19,840 nt of DNA from PALSA-1006 sp037140475 (GTDB lineage Bacteria; Pseudomonadota; Gammaproteobacteria; Burkholderiales; Gallionellaceae): NCBI GenBank assembly GCA_037140475.1, contig JBAXEJ010000046.1, positions 1 through 19,840 of the forward strand. The letters run 5' to 3'. Below, piece by piece: positions 1 through 7,107 of this stretch; position 1 is the first letter of the stretch; each line of letters opens with the position of its first letter. The position numbers were made by a program, and so were the translations under genes. Under the pieces are notes generated by a model that was not told the DNA's origin, made no database searches, and worked only from the letters and a program-made list of their open reading frames with translations.

Positions 1-884
1 GCGTAGTAGCGTGCCCCGGTACTTCGACTTGCCGCCTGGGCATCACGGCAAGCCCGCTCGTTGCGCCGCATTTATCAGGCGGTAGAGCTGATCTGCGTAT
101 TCGTGTTTCCGGTTGCCACAATGGTTGCGCACAACCTGAAACTGGTGACATCGGTATCTACGGTGAAGGTAAGCGTATGCACGGCAAGTTGGTGCCTCAC
201 TACCAAATGTATTTTGGTGGTAATGGTTCAGGTGGTGGCTCGTTGGCATTGAAAGGCCCAACCTTACCCGTGGCACGTATCAAACAAGCCATTGAGCGCG
301 TGCAAGCGGCGCATTTGAATAGCGGTGAGCAAAGTTTCTTCGCGTGGACGCGTGCACAGTCGCCTGAGTATTTCAAAGAAATGTTGGCTGATTTGGGAGA
401 GGTCAAAGCAGAAGAGCTAGATTCGGTGATGCGCGATTACGGTGACTCAGCTGATTTTAGAGTGTTTCAACTGGGCGGAGGCGAATGCGCAGGGGCGACG
501 CAAGTATTGATTGGTGCTAATTTTTTCGAAGCCGCACATGAACGCGCTTACCGCAATGCGCTAGTGTTTCAACGCAAATTTGCCGAGGCGGCACAGTGCA
601 ATGAAGCTATTTTGCGATTGTTAGGAGCGGGCATAGCTCAACTTCTTGGAGGCCAGCGCAAAGACGATTTGCAGCTACTGATCGAGCAACTGAAATGTCT
701 AGCCCCGCATGCAATCGCTCATGAGTTTTCGATAGCAGTAGGCGGCTTATCGGACAACGAAGAGATCACCGCAGAAGAGTTGGCGGTGATCAGCGCGAGG
801 GTTGATTCTTGGACGGTGAACGTGGCGGCGTTTGCCACTACGCAAGATGCACAGCTTGATCTAACCGAAGCATTGCCAGTATGA
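1..884 (+). CDS. cysI: Nitrite/sulfite reductase hemoprotein, C-terminal part (5' end outside the window)
   Basis: Siroheme/[4Fe-4S] enzyme reducing sulfite to sulfide with six electrons in the cytoplasm. The frame is open from base 3 and the visible 293 residues carry the cluster ligands: a C-x5-C motif (ACPGTSTC, residues 4 and 10 of the visible part) followed by RLGIT, then C-x3-C (GCHNGC, residues 38 and 42). The visible end is long: about 250 residues follow the last ligand, more than in Escherichia coli CysI. The last 130 or so, from GGGECAGA onward, look mostly helical and Ala/Leu-rich, like an added HEPN-like helical domain; I recall similar tails in betaproteobacterial sulfite reductases. 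The stop overlaps the cysH start by 4 bp (ATGA). Context with cysHDN favours sulfite over nitrite as substrate. An internal ATG at 177 is not the start, since it lies after the cluster motifs. Confidence 0.93.
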   Translation, partial: VVACPGTSTCRLGITASPLVAPHLSGGRADLRIRVSGCHNGCAQPETGDIGIYGEGKRMHGKLVPHYQMYFGGNGSGGGSLALKGPTLPVARIKQAIERVQAAHLNSGEQSFFAWTRAQSPEYFKEMLADLGEVKAEELDSVMRDYGDSADFRVFQLGGGECAGATQVLIGANFFEAAHERAYRNALVFQRKFAEAAQCNEAILRLLGAGIAQLLGGQRKDDLQLLIEQLKCLAPHAIAHEFSIAVGGLSDNEEITAEELAVISARVDSWTVNVAAFATTQDAQLDLTEALPV

Positions 885-1585
885 GTCAATTAAATCAAAG
901 GGTTGGCGATGTGCTGAAAGTGCTGGCCAATGTGGTGGAAAACTTTTCACCTGCCGTGTTTGCCAATAGCTTTGGGGCAGAAGATATGGTGCTGACTGAT
1001 CTTATCGCTAAACACTATCCAGAGATTGAAATGTTCAGTCTGGATACGGGGCGCTTGCCTCAGCCAACCTACGACTTGATGCAAACGTTGCGCGGGCGTT
1101 ACAGCCTAACTTTGCAGGTTTACTTCCCAAAGGATTCGCAAGTGGAAGGATACGTGGCAAAGAACGGAGTGAACGGTTTTTACGACAGCGTGGAAGCGCG
1201 CAAAGCCTGTTGCCATGTGCGCAAGGTTGCGCCACTAAAGCGCGCATTGAATAGCAAGAAAGCGTGGATTACGGGGCTACGTCGTGAGCAAGCCACTGTG
1301 CGAGCTAATTTGGAATTGGCTGCTTTTGATGCTGATAACGGCTTGCATAAATTCAATCCGTTATTGGAATGGACCCATGCCGAGGTGTGGGAATACATCA
1401 AAAGCAATGATGTGCCATACAACCGATTGCACGATCAGTTTTATCCTAGCATCGGTTGCGCCCCTTGTACGCGCGCCATCGCTCAAGGTGAAGATATTCG
1501 CGCCGGACGATGGTGGTGGGAAGCGCCAGAAGGAAAAGAATGCGGTCTGCATGTGCAGTCTACCGCTAAGAAAATTGCGGAGTAA
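881..1585 (+). CDS. cysH: Assimilatory adenylyl-sulfate (APS) reductase, CysH family
   Basis: Reduces activated sulfate to sulfite using thioredoxin or glutaredoxin. The 234-residue protein has the PP-loop-like adenylyl-binding fold, with SLDTGRLPQPTY at 53-64 and the ITGLRREQ motif at 130-137. Two cysteine pairs, Cys110-Cys111 and Cys193-x2-Cys196, are the CC...CxxC ligands of a [4Fe-4S] cluster. This marks the APS-using type rather than the PAPS-using enterobacterial type, which lacks the pairs. The catalytic cysteine is Cys221 in ECGLH near the C-terminus. The start overlaps the stop of the sulfite reductase gene by 4 bp, so translation is probably coupled. The APS type fits a pathway in which the downstream CysDN product is reduced directly, without an APS kinase; none is seen here. 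Confidence 0.95.
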   Translation: MSQLNQRVGDVLKVLANVVENFSPAVFANSFGAEDMVLTDLIAKHYPEIEMFSLDTGRLPQPTYDLMQTLRGRYSLTLQVYFPKDSQVEGYVAKNGVNGFYDSVEARKACCHVRKVAPLKRALNSKKAWITGLRREQATVRANLELAAFDADNGLHKFNPLLEWTHAEVWEYIKSNDVPYNRLHDQFYPSIGCAPCTRAIAQGEDIRAGRWWWEAPEGKECGLHVQSTAKKIAE

Positions 1586-1589
1586 AAAA

Positions 1590-2516
1590 ATGAAACTAGT
1601 TGAAAATAATATGAGAAAACACACCTTCACTCACCTCGATGCTTTAGAGAGCGAATCTATTCACATCATGCGCGAGGTCGCGGCGGAGTGCAAAAATCCA
1701 GCGCTACTATTTTCTGGAGGTAAAGATTCCATTGTGATGTTGCGCCTCGCTGAAAAAGCATTTCGTCCGGCGAAATTTCCCTTCCCGTTGGTGCATATTG
1801 ATACCGAACACAACTTTCCAGAAGTGATCGAATGCCGAGACAAACTGGCGCAATATTTAGGCGAGCGCCTGATTGTGCGTTCACTGGAGGATTCGATAAA
1901 TCGCGGCACAATCATCATCAACGATGTAGATAAGCCGCGTAACCCGTATCAATCAGTCACTTTGTTGGAAACGATTGCCGAATTTGGATTTGACGCTTGC
2001 ATGGGCGGTGCGCGGCGGGACGAAGAAAAGGCGCGCGCTAAGGAACGCATATTTTCTTTCCGCGATGAATTCGGTCAGTGGGACCCGAAAAATCAGCGCC
2101 CCGAGTTATGGGATACCTACAACACCCGCGTGAATGTCGGAGAGAACATCCGTGTGTTCCCGATCAGTAACTGGACCGAGATGGATATTTGGGAATACAT
2201 CGGACGCGAAAAATTGTATATCCCCAACATTTATTTTGCGCATGAACGTGAGGTGATTCGACGAGGTGGAAACGTCATTCCAGTGTCGCACTTGGTGCAG
2301 CCGAAGCCGGGGGAGAGAGTGGAAGTGGCAACAGTGCGTTTTCGTACAGTGGGCGATATGACGTGTACCGCGCCGGTTGAATCAACTGCGCGTACGGTGG
2401 ATGAAATCATCGCGGAAACGGCGACCACTCGAATTACCGAGCGCGGGGCGACACGCATGGACGATCAAACATCCGAAGCTTCAATGGAGCTACGTAAAAA
2501 GGAAGGCTACTTCTAA
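1590..2516 (+). CDS. cysD: Sulfate adenylyltransferase subunit 2
   Basis: Catalytic ATP sulfurylase subunit: it adenylates sulfate to APS, driven by GTP hydrolysis in CysN. The 308-residue protein has the PP-loop SGGKDS at 42-47, the family start-region phrase LDALESESIHIMREVAAE at 17-34, and HIDTEHNFPE after it. I chose the ATG at 1590 because GGAG lies 7 bp upstream, just inside the end of cysH; ATG 1611 would give about the length of the Escherichia coli protein but has no ribosome binding site. The frame stays open upstream to 1284, which would overlap most of cysH's second half and is not credible. The stop codon at 2514-2516 touches the left arm of an inverted-repeat element. Confidence 0.95.
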   Translation: MKLVENNMRKHTFTHLDALESESIHIMREVAAECKNPALLFSGGKDSIVMLRLAEKAFRPAKFPFPLVHIDTEHNFPEVIECRDKLAQYLGERLIVRSLEDSINRGTIIINDVDKPRNPYQSVTLLETIAEFGFDACMGGARRDEEKARAKERIFSFRDEFGQWDPKNQRPELWDTYNTRVNVGENIRVFPISNWTEMDIWEYIGREKLYIPNIYFAHEREVIRRGGNVIPVSHLVQPKPGERVEVATVRFRTVGDMTCTAPVESTARTVDEIIAETATTRITERGATRMDDQTSEASMELRKKEGYF

Positions 2517-2660
2517 TGGATGCCCCTCAAAATCAAAATTTCGTCGCCATACTTTGTTGCGCTCGAAAAATCTTGCTTACATAGAGCCACCTATGCGGCG
2601 CTGCGATTTTTAGCGCACACCGCGTCTGGCTTAGAACTTTAAATTTTTAGAGGCATCCAT
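2516..2660. repeat. MITE-like inverted-repeat element between cysD and cysN
   Basis: A 145-bp stretch without a gene is bounded by inverted repeats: ATGGATGCCCCTCAAAAT at 2516-2533 and its near-complement at 2643-2660, 16 of 18 positions matching. Inside are nested arms: GCGCTCGAAAAATC at 2559-2572 against GATTTTTAGCGC at 2605-2616, and a perfect CATAG/CTATG hairpin at 2580-2595. The whole can fold as one long interrupted stem. The left arm starts on the last base of the cysD stop; the right arm contains AGAGG at 2649-2653, the only plausible ribosome binding site for cysN. I recall similar dispersed intergenic sequences in beta-proteobacteria, but cannot check it. No target-site duplication is clear, and there is one copy in the window. 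Confidence 0.7.
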
Positions 2661-2664
2661 AACT

Positions 2665-3918
2665 ATGAACACTAATACACAATTACTTCGTTTTATCACA
2701 GCCGGTAGCGTGGATGATGGCAAAAGCACGCTCATCGGTCGTTTGCTGCACGATTCAAAATCCATCTTTGAAGATCAGTTTTCGGCAATTTCTAAAACCA
2801 GTGCAAAGCGTGGCATGGAATCGGTTGATTTATCTTTATTGACGGATGGTCTGCAAGCCGAACGCGAACAGGGCATTACCATCGACGTGGCGTATCGCTA
2901 TTTCGCTACGCCCGAGCGCAAATTCATCATCGGCGATACTCCTGGGCATGAGCAGTACACCCGGAACATGGTCACCGCGGCGAGCACAGCAAATCTGGTT
3001 GTTATTCTGGTCGATGCGCGCAAAGGTGTTCTAGTACAAACGCGCCGCCACACGTATCTCGCTAGCTTGGTTGGCGTGCCGCACATCGTACTTGCCGTGA
3101 ACAAGATGGACATGGTGGATTATTCGCAAGCCCGTTTTGATGAGATCGTGGCTGAGTACAAAAAATTTGCCCGTCAATTAGAGTTGCACGATGTGACGTG
3201 CATTCCGATGTCTGCGCTGAATGGCGATATGGTGGTCGATCGTGGAGAAAATCTTGACTGGTATACTGGCCCTGCGTTGTTGGAGCTATTGGAGAAGGTC
3301 GAGATCGACCACGATGTAAATACCAGTGACTTCCGTTTTCCGGTGCAATGGGTATGCCGCCCGCAAACTGAGGCGCATCACGATTTTAGAGGATTCATGG
3401 GGCGCATCGAAGCGGGAGAGGTTTCTGTCGGGGATGAAGTCACCATCCTGCCTTCGGGGCGAACCACCACCGTTAAAGAGATAGTTACTTACGACGGCTT
3501 TTTGCAAACTGCCTTTGCGCCGCAATCTGTGACTATCACTCTGGCGGATGAGATCGATGTTTCGCGTGGAGATATGTTCGTGAAGAGCAGTACCAACCCG
3601 CCAAAAGTAGAAAAAGAATTCGAAGCCATGTTGTGCTGGCTGTCGGAAGCGCCGCTGGATAAGAACCGCAAGTACCTAGTGAAACACACCACACGTTCTG
3701 CCAAGTGCCTGTTCTCGCGGCTTGACTACCGAGTGGACGTAAACACATTGGAGCCACATGCTGTCGAAAGACTGAACATGAACGACATTGCTCGTGTCGC
3801 CCTAAAAATTCAGCAACCGCTAGTATTTGATAGCTATGAAGTTGATCGTGCAACGGGGAGCTTCATTGTGATCGACGAGGCGACCAATAATACGGTCGCT
3901 GCGGGGATGATTGCTTGA
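2665..3918 (+). CDS. cysN: Sulfate adenylyltransferase subunit 1 (GTPase), no APS kinase domain
   Basis: Elongation-factor-like GTPase that couples GTP hydrolysis to APS synthesis by CysD. In 417 residues the G motifs are in order: P-loop GSVDDGKST at 14-22, GITIDVAY at 70-77 (G2), DTPGH at 91-95 (G3), NKMD at 146-149 (G4) and a Ser-Ala-Leu near 194-196 (G5), followed by beta-barrel domains. The protein stops where CysN normally ends, so it is not a CysN-CysC fusion; with the APS-type CysH this indicates direct APS reduction. The start is separated from cysD by the 145-bp inverted-repeat element. Its likely ribosome binding site AGAGG (2649-2653) is 11 bp upstream, within the element's right arm. 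No convincing intrinsic terminator follows. Confidence 0.95.
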   Translation: MNTNTQLLRFITAGSVDDGKSTLIGRLLHDSKSIFEDQFSAISKTSAKRGMESVDLSLLTDGLQAEREQGITIDVAYRYFATPERKFIIGDTPGHEQYTRNMVTAASTANLVVILVDARKGVLVQTRRHTYLASLVGVPHIVLAVNKMDMVDYSQARFDEIVAEYKKFARQLELHDVTCIPMSALNGDMVVDRGENLDWYTGPALLELLEKVEIDHDVNTSDFRFPVQWVCRPQTEAHHDFRGFMGRIEAGEVSVGDEVTILPSGRTTTVKEIVTYDGFLQTAFAPQSVTITLADEIDVSRGDMFVKSSTNPPKVEKEFEAMLCWLSEAPLDKNRKYLVKHTTRSAKCLFSRLDYRVDVNTLEPHAVERLNMNDIARVALKIQQPLVFDSYEVDRATGSFIVIDEATNNTVAAGMIA

Positions 3919-3985
3919 GTTAAAGCGGTAGGTTCATCTGAACGTGGCACTGGTTCACGCTTAATCTTTGCTGTGTTATTGTACG

Positions 3986-4004
3986 AGTCAGATTTGATCT
4001 GACT
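3986..4004. promoter_or_regulatory. Perfect 8-3-8 palindrome before the CobD/CbiB-family gene
   Basis: AGTCAGAT, three bases (TTG), then ATCTGACT: every arm base pairs. It ends 15 bp before the ATG at 4020. There is no T-run behind it, so it does not look like an intrinsic terminator for cysN. It could be an operator or a hairpin in the leader that occupies the place where a ribosome binding site would be; no Shine-Dalgarno is visible for the gene. Confidence 0.5.
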
Positions 4005-4019
4005 AATTTCAATATCGCT

Positions 4020-4955
4020 ATGAGCCTACTTTCCCTTATTGTTGCCTTGCTACTTGAGCAATTTCAGCCGTTGTCCAAACGCAAATATCTATTTGCTTGG
4101 ATGAATAACTATGTCGATTTTATTCAACATCATTTCAATGCGGGTGAGCACAAGCACGGAAAGATTGCATGGGTGATTGCGATGCTTTTTCCTTTGTTGC
4201 TTGTGTCGCTTGCTTACTGGCTGTTGATGAGCATTCATCCCGTGTTGGCGTGGGTTGGTTGTGTGCTGGTGCTTTATCTCACCATGGGGTTTCGGCGCTT
4301 TAGTTTTTATTTCACCAAAATTCAAAAAGCGCTGCGCGAGCGAAATTTAAATGAAGCGCAAACTTTACTATCTAAATGGTCTGGTAAATCTTGTTATGAG
4401 CTAAGTGCAGAGGAGGTGGCGCGTGTTTCGATTGAACAAGCGCTACTTGCTTCGCACCGTAATGTATTTGGCGTGATGGCTTGGTTTATTATTTTTATGC
4501 TGCTTGGATTAGGGCCGGTCGGGGCGGTTTTGTATCGCTTAGGTTTGTTTTTAAATGCGCGCTGGGGAACTAAGCCCAGCGACGAGTTAGGCGATTTCGG
4601 TGAGTTTTCACGCCAAGCGTATTACCTCATGGAGTGGCTACCGTTGCGTATGACGGCGATGACCTTCGCGATTGTGGGCGATTTTGAAGATACAGCTTAT
4701 TGCTGGAGGACTCAGGCGCGCACTTGGGCTGATCCTGAAGAGGGCATTATTCTCGCCAGTGGGGCGGGCGCTTTAGGTGTTCGCTTAGGATTAACGATTG
4801 TGCAAGAATCTTCTCCAGTACACCGCCCAGAGATTGGTATGGATGAAGCTGCGGATGTTGATTTCATGCAAAGCGCGGTGGGTTTAGTGTGGCGCGCCTT
4901 AGTATTTTTGATGATTTTATTGTTGCTGCTGACCTTGGCGAGTTTTGTCGGATAA
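4020..4955 (+). CDS. CobD/CbiB-family inner membrane protein
   Basis: 311-residue polytopic membrane protein. The N-terminus (MSLLSLIVALLLEQFQPL) is the typical start of the betaproteobacterial CobD/CbiB-family proteins, whose members range from adenosylcobinamide-phosphate synthase to AmpE-like proteins. Hydrophobic segments lie near residues 2-13, 50-67, 72-87, 152-176 and 288-309. Conserved-looking phrases are YYLMEWLPLRMTAM and FEDTAYCWRTQARTWADPEEGIILASGAGALGVRLG (about 203-262), the latter matching the substrate-side loop of the family. No other cobalamin genes are near, so a cobalamin role is not supported by context. The frame has a stop at 3939, so the start must lie after that; 4020 is the first ATG that gives the family's N-terminus. 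There is no clear ribosome binding site. The hydrolase gene follows after 3 bp. Confidence 0.8.
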   Translation: MSLLSLIVALLLEQFQPLSKRKYLFAWMNNYVDFIQHHFNAGEHKHGKIAWVIAMLFPLLLVSLAYWLLMSIHPVLAWVGCVLVLYLTMGFRRFSFYFTKIQKALRERNLNEAQTLLSKWSGKSCYELSAEEVARVSIEQALLASHRNVFGVMAWFIIFMLLGLGPVGAVLYRLGLFLNARWGTKPSDELGDFGEFSRQAYYLMEWLPLRMTAMTFAIVGDFEDTAYCWRTQARTWADPEEGIILASGAGALGVRLGLTIVQESSPVHRPEIGMDEAADVDFMQSAVGLVWRALVFLMILLLLLTLASFVG

Positions 4956-4958
4956 ATA

Positions 4959-6179
4959 ATGCAGCACGGTGTGCCAAAAAATACTCAATCAGTTCCAGCC
5001 CGATTGAGTTCGCATCATCGTCCTTCCGTGGTAAATCAACATTGCATTGATGCCAAAACGTCTTTCTCTGAATATATTTCTTGTGCGCGAAGTGTCATTT
5101 CTCAAGCCCGCCAGGGGCTTGATCCAATCGAATTAAAAAAAGTTGTCGAAGGAAATGCGCCGTTCGAATTGAAACCTATTGAAGGTTACGCAGTTGGGAA
5201 GCAGGCGCCTCATCAACGCGGAATTTTGCTTGTGCACGGCTTGACCGATTCTCCTTACTTTATGCGTCACTTGGCTGCCTTTTTTCAACAGCAGGGCTTT
5301 CGTGTCATGGCGATTTTGTTGCCGGGGCATGGCACTCAGCCAGGTGATTTGCTTAATGTGCGTTGGCAAGAGTGGGCTAAGACGGTGGCCTATGGCGTGG
5401 AGCAATTAGCACTCGAAGTGGATGAGATTTACTTGGGCGGCTATTCGGCGGGAGGCGCCCTGAGTGTTTACCATAGCCTGCAAGATGAACGGATTCGAGG
5501 GCTATTTTTGTTTGCACCTGCCTTGAAAATTTCACCAAAAGCAGCATTCGCGCACTCACATAAATTTCTGAGCTGGCTCATTCCATCCGCTAAGTGGTTG
5601 AGTATTTGCCCTGACCAAGATCGCTATAAATATGAATCTTTCCCTAAAAATGCTGCGGCCCAAATGTATGCGCTGACTCAAGCAACAAAAAATAAATTAG
5701 CTGGGCGGGTGATTCACATTCCTGTGTTTATGGTAATGAGCCAAGATGATGTGACCGTTGATACCGGCGAGATTATTAACTTTCTGGAAAGATGCGTGCA
5801 TCCAATTAGCCACAGTGTCTATTACTACTCGGACTCCAAAAAAATACCTGTTTGGAAATTAAAAAATAGCCCAGAATGTGTGGACGGGGTGTTGCTAGAC
5901 AGGAAAATATTGGGGCCGGCTCATACTGCTATTGTGATGCCAAGCGAGGACACTTATTACGGGGAGCACGGAGAGTACTGCAACTGCATTCATTACATCC
6001 CCAACGAACTGGAGAAATATGCAAGCTGCCAGCAACAGTCAACGCAACTGTTTCAAGGTGAGCTCACTCCTGAAAATCTGCAAACCGGCACGCTCAAGCG
6101 CTTAACGCATAATCCTAATTTTGCTGGGCTGAAAAAATCGATGGGTCGATTTATTGAGTTGCTACCTGCTTACGGTTAG
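4959..6179 (+). CDS. Alpha/beta hydrolase (serine esterase/lysophospholipase-like)
   Basis: 406-residue hydrolase of unknown substrate. The alpha/beta core starts near residue 87 with GILLVHGLTDSP (oxyanion region HG at 93-94) and continues with LLPGHGTQPGD (120-130). The nucleophile elbow is GYSAGG with Ser163. The acid is probably Asp263 or Asp264 in SQDDVTVD and the base His322 in PAHTAIVMPSED. The first 80 residues and the last 70, including a Cys-rich patch EYCNCIHY at 339-346, are not part of the common core. No signal peptide is seen, so a cytoplasmic location is likely. It begins 3 bp after the stop of the membrane protein with no separate ribosome binding site, so the two are probably one operon. 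The REP-like palindrome at 6242 may end the transcript. Confidence 0.85.
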   Translation: MQHGVPKNTQSVPARLSSHHRPSVVNQHCIDAKTSFSEYISCARSVISQARQGLDPIELKKVVEGNAPFELKPIEGYAVGKQAPHQRGILLVHGLTDSPYFMRHLAAFFQQQGFRVMAILLPGHGTQPGDLLNVRWQEWAKTVAYGVEQLALEVDEIYLGGYSAGGALSVYHSLQDERIRGLFLFAPALKISPKAAFAHSHKFLSWLIPSAKWLSICPDQDRYKYESFPKNAAAQMYALTQATKNKLAGRVIHIPVFMVMSQDDVTVDTGEIINFLERCVHPISHSVYYYSDSKKIPVWKLKNSPECVDGVLLDRKILGPAHTAIVMPSEDTYYGEHGEYCNCIHYIPNELEKYASCQQQSTQLFQGELTPENLQTGTLKRLTHNPNFAGLKKSMGRFIELLPAYG

Positions 6180-6241
6180 TCACTTACAAGTTTATTGATG
6201 TGGCAAAAAATGATAAGAAGTTCGCGAAACACTGACGGTTT

Positions 6242-6282
6242 TGTAGGAGCGTACTCAGCACGCGAAAGGGTGCGCTCCTACA
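6242..6282. repeat. REP-like palindrome, possible terminator
   Basis: TGTAGGAGCG at 6242-6251 and its exact reverse complement CGCTCCTACA at 6273-6282 enclose 21 bases containing GCAC and GTGC, which can lengthen the stem in another register. The TGTAGGAGCG...CGCTCCTACA form is the well-known extragenic palindrome style of many Gamma- and Betaproteobacteria. It lies between the convergent ends of the hydrolase gene and the small ORF on -, where it could end transcription or protect the 3' ends of both messages. Confidence 0.75.
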
Positions 6283-6300
6283 TCCTATTTCTGTGATTCC

Positions 6301-6453
6301 TTAGCTTGCGGAACGTATGCTGCAAAAACTGAGCATACTTCCCAATGCTAGTTCTGCCTCTTGCATTGACTTGAATACGCCCAGACATTTTGATTCGTCG
6401 TCGTAGAGTGCGCGTCGTGTTTGTGGGTCTGTGGTGAGAAAGATTTTTAACAT
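6301..6453 (-). CDS. Small ORF, 50 aa, unknown function
   Basis: Reading - from the ATG at 6453 gives a 50-residue protein beginning MLKIFLTTDPQTRRALYDD and ending at TAA (6301-6303). A full-strength AGGAGG at 6464-6459 sits 5 bp before the start, the best ribosome binding site in this part of the window. The product has a hydrophobic strand (KIFLTT), a second strand-like stretch with one Cys (KCLGVF) and an amphipathic helix-like segment (SMQEAELALGSML), with Cys residues at 23 and 44. It has no signal peptide or clear membrane helix. It is divergent from the CNB gene, 71 bp between starts, and convergent with the hydrolase gene. I do not recognise the family. It could be a real small protein or a chance ORF; the ribosome binding site favours the former. 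Confidence 0.6.
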   Translation of the reverse strand: MLKIFLTTDPQTRRALYDDESKCLGVFKSMQEAELALGSMLSFCSIRSAS

Positions 6454-6524
6454 GATAGCCTCCTATGTAAGTACTTTATCGGGTGGTTTTGGTAAAACTT
6501 GAGTGATTAATAGCAGAGGTTTAA

Positions 6525-7028
6525 ATGTCTAATGACTTAGAAGTATTCGTTAAGCTGATTTCCTTGGCTAAGTGCCTGAAAGGCTTCGGCGTGGAAGACT
6601 TACGCGAGCTTTTAGGTATTTCATCCAAAGCTATATGGCGTACGGGTGAGCCAGTGTTCGTCGAGGGCGATCAGGGACGTGATATGTACATTATTTGTTC
6701 CGGCAAGGTGAGTATCTGGCGCAAAAGTGCTGGGGATCGTGTGAATTTAGCTAATCTCGCCGAAGGGGAAAGCTTTGGGGAAATGGGGCTCATTCGTGGC
6801 GGAGCGCGTAGTGCGGGTGCAACAGCGCTAGAAGAAACTGTTGCGTTACGCATCCATTATGAAAAATTGCATCAAGCACCTTCGGCAGCCTCAATGCTTT
6901 ATAAAAATCTCGCCAAAGAGCTGGCTGAACGCCTAACCATCGCCAACGATATTATTGTGTTTCAGTCACAAGCGGGGGCCAGACGCCCGCCTTTAATGAC
7001 CATTGGTAGGCCGAAACGAAGCAAATAG
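6525..7028 (+). CDS. Cyclic nucleotide-binding (CNB) domain protein
   Basis: 167-residue soluble protein with one CNB domain of the CAP/PKA type (about 20-135). The phosphate-binding cassette is recognisable as GESFGEMGLIRGGARSAGATA at 81-101, with Glu86 and Arg95 in the places that contact the ribose and cyclic phosphate. The beta-roll is led by EPVFVEGDQGRDMYIICSGKVSIW. After the helical hinge there is no helix-turn-helix; the C-terminus is a short basic tail (GRPKRSK). It therefore looks like a stand-alone sensor or partner protein rather than a CRP-type regulator. The start has AGAGG 5 bp upstream. It is the first gene of a run leading through the FIST protein to the kinase and HD-GYP regulator, though the 79-bp gap to the FIST gene allows a second promoter. 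Whether it binds cAMP, cGMP or nothing is not visible. Confidence 0.85.
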   Translation: MSNDLEVFVKLISLAKCLKGFGVEDLRELLGISSKAIWRTGEPVFVEGDQGRDMYIICSGKVSIWRKSAGDRVNLANLAEGESFGEMGLIRGGARSAGATALEETVALRIHYEKLHQAPSAASMLYKNLAKELAERLTIANDIIVFQSQAGARRPPLMTIGRPKRSK

Positions 7029-7045
7029 TTTTGCCACTGAAATCA

Positions 7046-7068
7046 ATTCCCAATTTTCACTGGGGAAT
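7046..7068 (+). other. Small inverted repeat between the CNB and FIST genes
   Basis: ATTCCC at 7046-7051 pairs with GGGAAT at 7063-7068 across 11 bases. It sits in the 79-bp gap before the FIST gene and is not followed by a T-run. It could be a leader hairpin or a message-processing site; no function is shown by the sequence. Confidence 0.35.
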
Positions 7069-7107
7069 ACATAATGGCGAAAAAATAAATCTACAAGGAG
7101 GAACAAT

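Noticed and set aside
1284..1589. 102-codon upstream extension of cysD
   Set aside because: It overlaps cysH almost fully and does not resemble CysD; GGAG and the family's N-terminus support ATG 1590.
3536..3853. 105-codon ORF on - inside cysN
   Set aside because: Antisense to a well-supported gene, no ribosome binding site noticed, and no recognisable domain.
3932..3943. GTTCA-TC-TGAAC hairpin after cysN as a terminator
   Set aside because: Loop of two bases, five-pair stem and no T-run.
6499..6512. FNR/CRP-like site before the CNB gene (TTGAG-N4-TAATA)
   Set aside because: Only one half-site is near the consensus; the second does not match ATCAA.
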